This document shows positions 34,227-42,451 of a DNA stretch of 64,000 bases, one piece after another. Within the stretch, counting starts at the first letter, position 1; every line of letters begins with the position of its first letter. The DNA comes from Bacillus sp. E(2018) (GTDB taxonomy: Bacteria > Bacillota > Bacilli > Bacillales > Fictibacillaceae). The position numbers and the translations under genes were made by a program. Location of the stretch: assembly GCF_005503015.1 (NCBI RefSeq), contig NZ_SCOL01000005.1, positions 62,001 to 126,000 of the forward strand, written 5' to 3'. Below the pieces are notes generated by a model that did no database searches, was not told where the DNA came from, and saw nothing but the letters and a program-made list of their open reading frames with translations.

Positions 34227-35000
34227 ATGGATAAAAGAACATTACTGTATTCTATCTTTTCTTTTCTTTGTATCATCGTCGTATTGATCACCTTAAGCGT
34301 TCAAAATCATTCTGATGAAGAAGCAAAGATGTTGGCTTACTTAGAAAAGAAGTACGATCAAGATTTTGTTTTAGGAGAAGTCGAGTCTTATGATCTGGGA
34401 TTCGGTGCTGGAGATTTGATGGAAGCTCAAGCAACACCTGTATCTGATGATAAACTTTCCTTTGTTATCACTAGAGAACTAGGCAGTTCAACTTATGAAG
34501 ACACATACGAAAGAAACGTGCTCAACACCACTCTAGCTGAGAAATTTTTACCGAGAGTGAAAGAAATGAGTGAAGATGCTCAATTCTATGTACAGTCATC
34601 TTATGATGATGAGTTAAACAAACGTTTAACTAAACTATCGTTAAACAAGATTCATCCTTCAGTTGTTGTTGGAATATCTGTAAAAGCTCCCTTTAATAAA
34701 GAAAACTACACCGAGCGTATCCTAACCTTTTTAAATGCAATGGAAACACAAGAGTTTGAACACTATACCGTAAGAATTGATTTTACCGAAGAGAGTAAAG
34801 CCAGTACTTTAGACAAATATATGAAACTCTCTCAAAACGACCTGACACAAGCAGAAAAAGAGAAACAGGATTTCTCAGAAGTTAAAAGACAGTATGAAGA
34901 AGCGATTATGGAGAAGTTTACCTTTAAAAGCAATGAAGTAGAATTTATGAATGACCCTGATTTTATCCGAAGTTTATTCAGCCAAAAATTTAACAATTAA
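34227..35000 (+). CDS. membrane-anchored protein of unknown function
   Basis: A 257-residue protein with one N-terminal hydrophobic segment (LLYSIFSFLCIIVVLITLSV) and a charged, probably extracytoplasmic remainder rich in Glu and Lys; the C-terminal third is helical (EAIMEKFTFKSNEVEF). No lipobox is present. Family not recognised. It has no co-directional partner close enough for an operon. Confidence 0.55.
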   Translation: MDKRTLLYSIFSFLCIIVVLITLSVQNHSDEEAKMLAYLEKKYDQDFVLGEVESYDLGFGAGDLMEAQATPVSDDKLSFVITRELGSSTYEDTYERNVLNTTLAEKFLPRVKEMSEDAQFYVQSSYDDELNKRLTKLSLNKIHPSVVVGISVKAPFNKENYTERILTFLNAMETQEFEHYTVRIDFTEESKASTLDKYMKLSQNDLTQAEKEKQDFSEVKRQYEEAIMEKFTFKSNEVEFMNDPDFIRSLFSQKFNN

Positions 35001-35140
35001 ACCTGACATTCAGAACAATTAGGTTAGGAGTGTAAGTGGTTAAGACGTATTCATGATATACTTTTTATAAGAATGAAAGAGGATTAGTGATTAGGTAAAC
35101 TGTCATATAATGTACTATAGATTCTTTGGAGGTGCTTTCT

Positions 35141-35545
35141 GTGGACCGTAAAATAGAGATACAAGTTATATCTTTTCTAAGTGAAAAGCTAGATCCTTAT
35201 CTGATTGTTGTTTTCGGCTCCACGGCTAAAGGAACGGACCGAGTAGACAGTGATCTAGATATCGCGTATTTGAGTGATCAAAAAATAGAGAAGTACGACC
35301 GTTTCATGTTGGCTCAAGAGCTCGCTGCAATGATTGATAAGGATGTTGATCTCGTTGATTTAAATCAAGCATCTACAGTATTTGCGGCTCAGATTATCCA
35401 ATCTGGTAAAACGATACTCTGTAAAGATGATAAAAGCAGGATGGAATTTGAGATGAAGACACTTAAAATGTATGCGAAGTTAAACGAAGAACGAGCAATC
35501 GTGATGAAAAGAATTGAAGAGAGTGGTTCGATCTATGAAAAATGA
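35141..35545 (+). CDS. MntA-type minimal nucleotidyltransferase antitoxin
   Basis: A 134-residue protein with the nucleotidyltransferase motif VVFGSTAKGTDRVDSDLDIAYL (G-S-x10-D-x-D). GTG 35141 follows GGAGGTG. It overlaps a HEPN gene by 11 bases, the standard MntA/HepT toxin-antitoxin order. In characterised pairs MntA adds AMP to a Tyr of the HepT RNase and so silences it. Neighbouring Abi_2 and ArdC genes make this a loose cluster of defence and mobility functions. Confidence 0.88.
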   Translation: MDRKIEIQVISFLSEKLDPYLIVVFGSTAKGTDRVDSDLDIAYLSDQKIEKYDRFMLAQELAAMIDKDVDLVDLNQASTVFAAQIIQSGKTILCKDDKSRMEFEMKTLKMYAKLNEERAIVMKRIEESGSIYEK

Positions 35546-35951
35546 TGTGATACTAAACAAGATTAGCATCATCGAACGATGCTTAAAGCGGATAAATGAA
35601 GAGTATGATAACAACCCACTCAATTTAGAGAACTTTACGAAACAAGATTCAATCATTTTGAATATTCAGCGTGCTTGTGAAGCGGCGATTGATCTAGGAA
35701 TGCATGTGGTGGCAGAGAAGAAACTAGGAATCCCCCAAACAAGTCGAGAGACGTTCGATCTCCTAGAGAAGAATAAAATCATCAGGGTGGACCTATGTAA
35801 GGGACTAAAGGCAATGGTGGGTTTTCGAAACATTGCTGTTCATGACTACCAAGAAGTAAACTTAGAAATTGTGCAGAAGATCATCGAAAAACATCTGAGA
35901 GATTTTGTGGAATTTTCACAACAGATAATTTCATATGATATATATTCCTAG
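35535..35951 (+). CDS. HepT-type HEPN ribonuclease toxin
   Basis: A 138-residue helical protein with the HEPN/DUF86 motif R-N-I-A-V-H-D-Y (R-x4-H-x-Y), where Arg and His are the RNase residues and Tyr is the AMP acceptor. Also typical are IQRACEAAIDLGMHVVAEK and GLKAMVGFRN. ATG 35535 is preferred over the in-frame 35514 start. It is followed by a bidirectional terminator that marks the edge of the AT-rich biosynthetic cluster. Confidence 0.88.
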   Translation: MKNDVILNKISIIERCLKRINEEYDNNPLNLENFTKQDSIILNIQRACEAAIDLGMHVVAEKKLGIPQTSRETFDLLEKNKIIRVDLCKGLKAMVGFRNIAVHDYQEVNLEIVQKIIEKHLRDFVEFSQQIISYDIYS

Positions 35952-35982
35952 TTAAACTTAATAATAAAATTGTATAAACTAA

Positions 35983-36024
35983 AAAAGCAACTTTCCTTAG
36001 ATTGACAAAGGACAGTTGCTTTTT
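35983..36024. terminator. bidirectional terminator between hepT-like and ATP-grasp genes
   Basis: Arms AAAAGCAACT(T)TCCTT and AAGGA(C)AGTTGCTTTT around a short loop with A/T runs on both sides; it serves both converging genes. Confidence 0.8.
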
Positions 36025-36049
36025 GTTTCTGTACAGAGAGATGCTTAAA

Positions 36050-37228
36050 TTACTCCCAAACACAGGAAGCCTCTAGAGTTTCCGTAATATAATTCATTCT
36101 ATGTATCAATTCTGTCTCGTTCTCTCCAGTAATGATGACCATGATAATGTAATAAACACTGTTCCTAGCTTTAGTATAAACTTGTCCAATTTTCCCCTCA
36201 GGTATGTAGTTTACTACCCATTCAATTTTAGGACGTTCTGGTAAGGAGACTAATAGTTTTTCTTTTGGAGGTATTAGAACTACTCCGTAAAGCTTTTCAT
36301 CGTTTACAATTGGTTTTTTTATTGGTAGATCAACCTGACCTTTAATCCACTCTTCAGTAATATTTAAACCATATATTAGTTCGGATACCTCTGCAACACC
36401 TCCTCCTCCAGTTCTGCTGGCGATTTCACATAAAACTAAACGATTATCAGGAGTATGTATAATTTCGGCATGAAAAGTGGTGCTATTTGGTGTCGGAAGG
36501 TATTTTAGTAACTGTTCACAATAAGTATTTAAACGATTATAGAGAGGATGGGAAGAATGTAGCTGAATATAAGTTGCTTGTTTTCCGTCCTTAAATGATA
36601 GGCAATCGTTGATATATTTGCTTGGCCAACTTAAGATAATGGAATCCTTATGAATGAGACCATCTACTTTGTACATTACCCCATCAATAAACCTCTCAAT
36701 TTCATAACCTTTTAGGTCTGTAGAACTTATTAATTCTTCAAGCTGATCTTCGTTATAAATAATATGTGTGTTAGAAGAACCAGCACCATCTACAGGTTTT
36801 ATAACTATTGGATACCCATTTTTTTTAATAAAAGTAACTATATCATCTTTAGATTCAATTCTCTTATAATCGGGTACATCTACAATTTTTTTTGCTAAAT
36901 CCTTCATAACAATTTTATCCCTAAAAGCTATTGCGCTTTCAATGCCTTGGCCTACTATATTTAGTTTTTCTCGAATTTTAGATGCAACTATTAAATCAAG
37001 TTCAGATAAAGCTATTACATATTGAATTTTATATCTAGTAATTAACTGAGTAGTTATCTTATTAATTGAAGTTTCATCTAAATGGTCAATGACTTCAATA
37101 TGATCATATAAGTTTCGATCAAAACCGTGTTGACCAGTAATTAATAAAAGTTGTTGGTTAGTTGGTTTTAAAAGTTCAGCGTAATTTAGTTTATTCGATG
37201 AGAATCTATTAATAATTAGTATTGCCAT
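36050..37228 (-). CDS. ATP-grasp ligase of the peptide cluster
   Basis: A 392-residue ATP-grasp protein: N-terminal domain, then DKIVMKDLAKKIVDVPDYK, the Lys-containing YPIVIKPVDGAGSSNT strand, and the metal-binding CEIASRTGGGG (E-x-x-x-R-x-G). The C-terminal EGKIGQVY is typical. It belongs to the carboxylate-amine ligase class (amide or ester formation through an acyl phosphate). GAGGTG precedes the ATG. It is divergent from the MFS-led operon with overlapping promoters, so it belongs to the same regulon. In RiPP pathways ATP-grasp ligases make macrocyclic or terminal amide bonds; in other pathways they make dipeptides. No choice can be made here. Confidence 0.8.
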   Translation of the reverse strand: MAILIINRFSSNKLNYAELLKPTNQQLLLITGQHGFDRNLYDHIEVIDHLDETSINKITTQLITRYKIQYVIALSELDLIVASKIREKLNIVGQGIESAIAFRDKIVMKDLAKKIVDVPDYKRIESKDDIVTFIKKNGYPIVIKPVDGAGSSNTHIIYNEDQLEELISSTDLKGYEIERFIDGVMYKVDGLIHKDSIILSWPSKYINDCLSFKDGKQATYIQLHSSHPLYNRLNTYCEQLLKYLPTPNSTTFHAEIIHTPDNRLVLCEIASRTGGGGVAEVSELIYGLNITEEWIKGQVDLPIKKPIVNDEKLYGVVLIPPKEKLLVSLPERPKIEWVVNYIPEGKIGQVYTKARNSVYYIIMVIITGENETELIHRMNYITETLEASCVWE

Positions 37229-37279
37229 TTTTACACCTCATAATTAACAAATTAAACAATTTAAAGTCTTGTTAAATAT

Positions 37280-37330
37280 TGTATAACATATAACTGTTAT
37301 ATTGACAATTATGGGTTAATTTGATTTACT
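37280..37330. promoter_or_regulatory. divergent overlapping promoters for ATP-grasp and MFS operons
   Basis: Plus strand: TTGACA at 37302-37307, 17-base spacer, TTTACT at 37325-37330. Minus strand: TTGTCA (37303-37308 on the plus strand), 17-base spacer, TATACA (37280-37285). The two -35 boxes overlap, so a factor bound here would affect both directions. Confidence 0.5.
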
Positions 37331-37376
37331 TTTATTAACATATTTACTTATTTTTTAATTTGTTTAATAAAAGTAA
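37326..37376. repeat. 13-bp perfect inverted repeat before the MFS operon
   Basis: Arms TTACTTTTATTAA (37326-37338) and TTAATAAAAGTAA (37364-37376), 25 bases apart. The left arm overlaps the plus-strand -10 box; the right arm ends just before the GCGAGG ribosome site. A near copy of one arm (TTACTTTTATTA) lies at 49798-49809 over the start of the alkaline phosphatase operon, so this may be an operator half-site of a shared regulator. Confidence 0.55.
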
Positions 37377-37388
37377 GCGAGGATGATA

Positions 37389-38645
37389 ATGAACTTAAAT
37401 TATAAAAAATTGTTAATTAGTCAATCGGTTTCTATGTTCGGCTCTCAAATTTCATATTTTACTCTTCCTCTTATAGCTAGTATTTCATTGAGTGCTTCTG
37501 CATCGGAAGTCGGTTTTTTAAGAGCAGCTGAATACTTACCTGCTCTGTTATTCGGTCTCTTTGTAGGAGTCTACGTAGATGCTCACAATAAGAGAAATAT
37601 TATGTTATTAAGTGACTTAGTGAGAGCAATTCTACTGCTTTTAATACCGATCTTATGGTTTTTTAACGTACTGGATATTTATATTCTTTCAGGAATAGGC
37701 TTCTTTCTTGGATTGTTTTCTTTGAATTTTGATATTGCTTATATGTCTCTCCTTCCAAAGATATTAAAACGGGAAAAATTGATTAAAGCAAATAGCTATT
37801 TTGAATTAAGTTATTCAATTTCTTCAATGAGCGGTCCTGCGTTGGCTGGATTTTTGGTTCAATTACTCACAGCTCCAATCGCAATAATTGTAGATGCATT
37901 TTCATTTTTATTCTCAGCTATATTTGTTAAGAAAATAGAATATGAAGAGGTAAACAATAAGAAAATTTTAAACTATAAGAACGTTATTTCTGACTTAAAA
38001 GAAGGTATTGTGTTTGTTTATAAAGAGAAATTATTATACCTATTCTTAATAACTTCTGGCTGCACAAACCTAATTAACACATTTCTTTTTCCGATATATA
38101 TCGTTTTTCTGACTCAAAATTTAAAGCTAGAGGCATATATTATAGGGATAATTTTTTCGTTAGGAGGAATAGGTGCAATTATTGGAGCTGCAATTTGTAA
38201 GCGATTAACAGAATATTATGGTCAGGGAAAAATTATATTAATTACCATATGTGTAACAATGATCTCTTCCTTATTTGTACCTATCATTAATAATAATTCT
38301 TTAATAAGTCTCGTAATTCTTTCTGCTGTTCAATTTATTCAAGGTTTTGCTGTAACTATCAGAAACATCAATCAAGTAAGTATAAGAATGATTCTTACAC
38401 CAAACGAATTACAAGGAAGAATGAACTCTTCCTTTCGATTTGTACTATATGGCGTTGTACCCATCGGTTCTATTTTAGGTGGTCTATCCGGAGATTTAAT
38501 AGGAATTAAGATTAGTCTGTTATTAGGTGCGTTGCTGTTTTTAATACCCCTATGGCTGTTTTTCACATCAAAAATTTATCTGATGGATGAAATAGTAAGC
38601 TCAAAATATTCACAAGTAAGAGGAAAGGAATCCATTAATGAGTAG
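37389..38645 (+). CDS. MFS exporter (macrolide-efflux-like)
   Basis: A 418-residue major facilitator protein with about 12 hydrophobic helices; the N-terminal LISQSVSMFGSQISYFTLPL and the loop VDAHNKRNIMLLSDLVRA (D-x-x-x-R-R-type motif A) are typical of the MefA-like DHA3 group. ATG 37389 is 6 bases after GCGAGG; ATG 37383 is too close. It is the first gene of the plus-strand operon and likely gives self-resistance or helps export. It overlaps the APH-like kinase gene by 8 bases. Confidence 0.88.
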   Translation: MNLNYKKLLISQSVSMFGSQISYFTLPLIASISLSASASEVGFLRAAEYLPALLFGLFVGVYVDAHNKRNIMLLSDLVRAILLLLIPILWFFNVLDIYILSGIGFFLGLFSLNFDIAYMSLLPKILKREKLIKANSYFELSYSISSMSGPALAGFLVQLLTAPIAIIVDAFSFLFSAIFVKKIEYEEVNNKKILNYKNVISDLKEGIVFVYKEKLLYLFLITSGCTNLINTFLFPIYIVFLTQNLKLEAYIIGIIFSLGGIGAIIGAAICKRLTEYYGQGKIILITICVTMISSLFVPIINNNSLISLVILSAVQFIQGFAVTIRNINQVSIRMILTPNELQGRMNSSFRFVLYGVVPIGSILGGLSGDLIGIKISLLLGALLFLIPLWLFFTSKIYLMDEIVSSKYSQVRGKESINE

Positions 38646-39588
38646 TTTATTAGTTGAAAATAATATAGTGTTCGCTGATCCAGTGAACATGCATCAAAAG
38701 ATTGCTGAGATTAGAAGAATACTCATTCATACACTTAACCATGAATATAGTCCTTTTAAAATACAAAACCTAGATTATGTAGGTAATGGAGTAGAATGCG
38801 TGGTTTTTAAAATGGATATAGGTTCATCAAAACATTTTGTAGTAAAAGTACCTTGGCAAGCAACATCTGCGCATACTAAAAATGAACGAATAAGAGCTAG
38901 GAGGTTAATAGAAATTGAGAATAAGGTTTCGGAAGTTGTCAGTTTAGTAGAAGAAATACCTGTAGCACTTCCAATTAAACTGTTTCATACAGAACATCTC
39001 GACTTTTTAATAACAGAGCATATTGAGAACGATGAATCAACTTACGATGACAAAACTTTAGGAAAATATATAAACAAATTACATAAGATTTCAAATTTTG
39101 ATGTTGAACAAACATTTTATAGTTCGAATTTGAATTTAAGTCAACGAATTGTTAATAATCTCAAGAAGCTTAAAAGTTTAGCATCTTTGAATTATCGTAT
39201 TCCAAGTGATGAAGTAGTAAAAGGCGTTCTATTCAATCAGAACCTAAAGCAAAGCTTGTTACATATGGATATTCGACCGGCTAACGTATTGAGTAAAAAT
39301 AATGAAATAGTAGGACTTATAGATTGGACTAACTATTTAATTGGTGACCCAGGACTAGAATTTATTCGAATAGATGAATACGATCTATTATCAAAAGAAT
39401 TATTAGTGGGATATGGCGATATCGGAGTAATAACTAAATTACCCTTACCGTTACAGCTCTTATACCGGCTAGATACTGTGAGTATGCTTGCCCTCGTTTT
39501 TATAGAGGATGCACCTGATGTTGTGGAAGCAAAGAAAAAAATAACAAGATTAGAGACCCTAATGAATAAATTAATGGAGGTTATATGA
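38638..39588 (+). CDS. APH-family small-molecule kinase
   Basis: A 316-residue protein of the aminoglycoside/choline/macrolide kinase fold: nucleotide-loop YVGNGVECVVFK, FVVKVPW (ATP-binding Lys), catalytic loop LLHMDIRPANVL (H-x-D-x4-N) and IDWTNYLIGDP (Mg-binding Asp). These enzymes phosphorylate a hydroxyl of a small molecule. It lies directly after an efflux pump gene in a natural product cluster, so self-protection by phosphorylation is likely. A tailoring or precursor-modifying role cannot be excluded. Confidence 0.85.
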   Translation: MSSLLVENNIVFADPVNMHQKIAEIRRILIHTLNHEYSPFKIQNLDYVGNGVECVVFKMDIGSSKHFVVKVPWQATSAHTKNERIRARRLIEIENKVSEVVSLVEEIPVALPIKLFHTEHLDFLITEHIENDESTYDDKTLGKYINKLHKISNFDVEQTFYSSNLNLSQRIVNNLKKLKSLASLNYRIPSDEVVKGVLFNQNLKQSLLHMDIRPANVLSKNNEIVGLIDWTNYLIGDPGLEFIRIDEYDLLSKELLVGYGDIGVITKLPLPLQLLYRLDTVSMLALVFIEDAPDVVEAKKKITRLETLMNKLMEVI

Positions 39589-39589
39589 C

Positions 39590-40672
39590 ATGAATAATGT
39601 GTTAAATGAAATTACCTTTGCACCTGCAGAATATCGAATCAATTTAGATAAAAACGTGGTCACAAGTCTTTTAAATTCAACATCTTCATTAGAGTTAGAT
39701 GCTCTCTTGCATCACATATGTCAACTACTTAACCAGAATTGTGGGGTTGTTATACAGATTGGGAAACTAAGACTTTCTCAAGATAAATCTGAGGAAATTG
39801 CAGACAAAATTTCTTATGCTCTTTGTGAAGTATTAAAAACACATGGTGCTCCTTCTGAGATGAAAGTGGAAATTGATCGTCCGCAAGAAACACATGTACC
39901 TGTTGGTTTTAAATTTAGAAACTTATTGCCTCATCACGATGGTGGGCATTGTACATATTTAACTCCTAGTACACATGATGTGCCAGATTGGAACCCTAAA
40001 AGAAGAACTTATTCCAATGAGACCTTTTTTACTACGCATTCACACAAATTATATCAAGGTTTATTTGTTATTGAACCTGGAGAAGGTCTCAGTGTCACAA
40101 CTTACTTTAATTTAATTAAGATGGTAAAAAATGCTTACTTACGTAAATTTAATCTAGAAGATGCAAAAGTAGAAGATGTAGCAAAGTGGCTCGGAAACAA
40201 TATAGATCGTTCTATTAAAAATCAAGACATTCATTTATCTAAGTATTTATCATTAGGAGCCGCTTTAGGTTGTGAAGAAGTACTAGACCACGCTATCAGC
40301 GTTCACTGGTCAGAAGAAACATTTACACAAGAACAGTTAGATGAATATCCTGAACTCCAATCCTTGTTACATAATTGCCCATGTGGTACATGTAGTGCTC
40401 CAGCAGGTAGATTTTATTGTAGACAACTTTATTTGACTCTAGGGTTAACTCTACAAGAGTTTAGAAGGGATTATGAAGTATGTTTACCGAGTGAGAGATT
40501 CGATCTTGTGTTAGGTAATAATATCTCTATTCTCCATGGTGGTTTTATGGGAGGAAAATCAAGATATTTCAAACCAATCTGTATGGTTATGGACGACGTA
40601 ACAAATAGCGGTGAGTACGAAGATTGGTTGTCTGGGTTATGGAGAAGTACTGGTGACTTTGAGAGTGAGTAA
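39590..40672 (+). CDS. putative Fe(II)/2-oxoglutarate oxygenase with Cys cluster (TauD-like)
   Basis: A 360-residue protein. LLPHHDGGHCTYLTPS has an H115-x-D117 pair, and NNISILHGGFMGGKSRYF supplies a distal His316 and an Arg325, together the 2-His-1-carboxylate plus 2OG-binding pattern of TauD/clavaminate-synthase-like oxygenases. Between them lies an unusual insert C-P-C-G-T-C (263-268) plus Cys277, perhaps a metal or zinc knob. GGAGG precedes the ATG, 1 base after the kinase stop. It would hydroxylate or otherwise oxidise a residue of the peptide or an attached unit. The family call is from motifs only. Confidence 0.55.
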   Translation: MNNVLNEITFAPAEYRINLDKNVVTSLLNSTSSLELDALLHHICQLLNQNCGVVIQIGKLRLSQDKSEEIADKISYALCEVLKTHGAPSEMKVEIDRPQETHVPVGFKFRNLLPHHDGGHCTYLTPSTHDVPDWNPKRRTYSNETFFTTHSHKLYQGLFVIEPGEGLSVTTYFNLIKMVKNAYLRKFNLEDAKVEDVAKWLGNNIDRSIKNQDIHLSKYLSLGAALGCEEVLDHAISVHWSEETFTQEQLDEYPELQSLLHNCPCGTCSAPAGRFYCRQLYLTLGLTLQEFRRDYEVCLPSERFDLVLGNNISILHGGFMGGKSRYFKPICMVMDDVTNSGEYEDWLSGLWRSTGDFESE

Positions 40673-41801
40673 GATTGATGAAGTTAATGTTAGAGTGGGT
40701 AGTTTAGACAGCATTGTTAAAAAAAACTGGAATGAATTAGTGGAATTTAACGGAAACGCATTCCAAAAGTATGAGTTAATAAAAATTTATGAAGAGACAT
40801 GGAAAGGAGATTTTACTCCTTTTCATGTAACTGTAAAAAAGGGGGAATCCCTTAGATCAATAATCCCTGGCTTTTTATATAGATCCTGTCCGAGATTAGA
40901 TTATTATAAACGTAAAATAGAGCCTTGTATTCAGGATAAAATACTAGTTTCACATGACTTAGTAGGATGGTATGGTCAACCTATTTTTTTTGATTATGAG
41001 TATTTAGAGCTCTCAATAAATAAGTTTATTGAAACCGCAAATGAGAATAACGCAATGACTTTTTTCCCTGGTATTGATAGTAGAAATAAAGTTTTACTGC
41101 AAGTCTTGAAAGAGAGAGGTTTTGAAATAAATCATTTTCATACAATTGTTGCTCGACAAGTGTCACCTGAAGGAGATCCAACACTGCAGCTTCCTAAGAA
41201 AAAAAGGAGTAGGGTAAGAAATCATATTATGAACGCGAAAAAAGCGGGTTTAACCACTAGGTTTATGAAGCCAGAGGATTTGTTATACGCAGTAGATATG
41301 ATAGTGGGTATCCTTAAAGAGGATGGAGTAGAATCTGAGGTACTCCCAAGAGAAATGATTCACCGTCTTCTAAATAGTCATTTAGAAGACATTCATATAA
41401 TCATGGCACTTGATGAGTTTGATATTCCAATAGGTGTAAAAGTTTTTGTGAAAAATGGTAATGTATTGTTCGGTTGGTTGAGTGGACATGATCGTTCGAA
41501 ATTAAATAAATACCGCCAATCTCATTTTTTATATGAAGAAGGAATACACTTGGCCATGAGGCTTGGTTGTAAAGAGATACAAGCAGGTAGAAGTCCCTAT
41601 GAGGTTAAATTAACACATGGTTATGAGCCTGTAGCAATATTTAGTGCAATAAAAGGTTCTACAAATGAACAACACCTTCGTGCAACAAATTGGATGAATG
41701 CCTTACAAGTAAGGCATCGTAAAGCTAATTATGAGAGGTTTCATGAATCATATTGGAGTACATCATGGGGGTTATTTAATGAAAAGTCGGACAATTCATA
41801 G
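40653..41801 (+). CDS. GNAT/FemAB-like acyl or aminoacyl transferase
   Basis: A ~382-residue protein with GTG 40653 chosen (GGAG about 8 bases upstream); it overlaps the oxygenase gene. The C-terminal half has the GNAT (Acetyltransf_6/FemAB-like) pattern: KKKRSRVRNHIMNAKKAGL, LDEFDIPIGVKVFVKNGNVLFGW, and LGCKEIQAGRSPYEVKLTHGYEP. Proteins of this group transfer acyl or aminoacyl groups to amines in cell wall precursors, fatty acid starters or natural products. In this cluster it may acylate the peptide product, perhaps using the ACP encoded at 47828. Speculative. Confidence 0.65.
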   Translation: MTLRVSKIDEVNVRVGSLDSIVKKNWNELVEFNGNAFQKYELIKIYEETWKGDFTPFHVTVKKGESLRSIIPGFLYRSCPRLDYYKRKIEPCIQDKILVSHDLVGWYGQPIFFDYEYLELSINKFIETANENNAMTFFPGIDSRNKVLLQVLKERGFEINHFHTIVARQVSPEGDPTLQLPKKKRSRVRNHIMNAKKAGLTTRFMKPEDLLYAVDMIVGILKEDGVESEVLPREMIHRLLNSHLEDIHIIMALDEFDIPIGVKVFVKNGNVLFGWLSGHDRSKLNKYRQSHFLYEEGIHLAMRLGCKEIQAGRSPYEVKLTHGYEPVAIFSAIKGSTNEQHLRATNWMNALQVRHRKANYERFHESYWSTSWGLFNEKSDNS

Positions 41802-42444
41802 CATACCTAATAATTCAAAAAGGGTTTTTCTAATACGTCATGCTCATGCGCTTCATGGCGATAAAACTACAATGGATCCTGAATTGACTGAATTAGGAAA
41901 TGAACAAATTGTGTATCTTAAAGAATATTTTCAAGATATAAACATGGATGAAATTGTAACAAGTGAATTAAAACGATCCAAACAGACTGCAAAAGCGTTA
42001 GATCCTCTAGGTATTATAAACACAAGAGAAGATGCGGATTTTAACGAAGCTCATACAGTTGGAGATTGGAGGAAATACTCAACTGATGATGCTACAAAGC
42101 TAGCTAATCTCAGTCTATTTTATCCAGATGATAAAGTCGAAATAGGAGAATCTATAAGGATGATACGAATAAGATTAAAAAAAGCCTGGGAACGTATAGT
42201 GGATAGTGATGGAAAAAATATTGCTATTGTTAGTCATAATGGAGTGATAAGCCTTTTAATAGCTTATTTATTTGGAATTGAAGAAGGAGACCAGTCGCCT
42301 ATCACCATCCGACACTATAATACAGCCATCTCAGAAATATTGATTCTTGATACAAAAAATGACTTGAAGCTTCCTGATTATACTTATAAGATACATTATC
42401 TTTGTAATCATAGTCATATTCCATCAAGGCTATTAACATATTGA
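41779..42444 (+). CDS. histidine-phosphatase superfamily protein
   Basis: A 221-residue protein with the phosphoglycerate-mutase-like signature LIRHAHALHG (RHG variant), VTSELKRSKQTAKAL and VSHNGVISLLIAY (second His). ATG 41779 follows GGGGGTT; an earlier ATG at 41731 has no site. It removes phosphate groups. In a cluster with two small-molecule kinases, it could reset a phosphorylated intermediate or act on pathway phosphates. Confidence 0.82.
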   Translation: MKSRTIHSIPNNSKRVFLIRHAHALHGDKTTMDPELTELGNEQIVYLKEYFQDINMDEIVTSELKRSKQTAKALDPLGIINTREDADFNEAHTVGDWRKYSTDDATKLANLSLFYPDDKVEIGESIRMIRIRLKKAWERIVDSDGKNIAIVSHNGVISLLIAYLFGIEEGDQSPITIRHYNTAISEILILDTKNDLKLPDYTYKIHYLCNHSHIPSRLLTY

Positions 42445-42451
42445 ATTTGAT

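Noticed and set aside
36050..37228. Graspetide-type cluster using the DEIWP repeat protein as multi-core substrate of the ATP-grasp ligase
   Set aside because: The repeat protein has a Sec signal and lies 26 kb away beside a peptide receptor gene; a pheromone role fits better.
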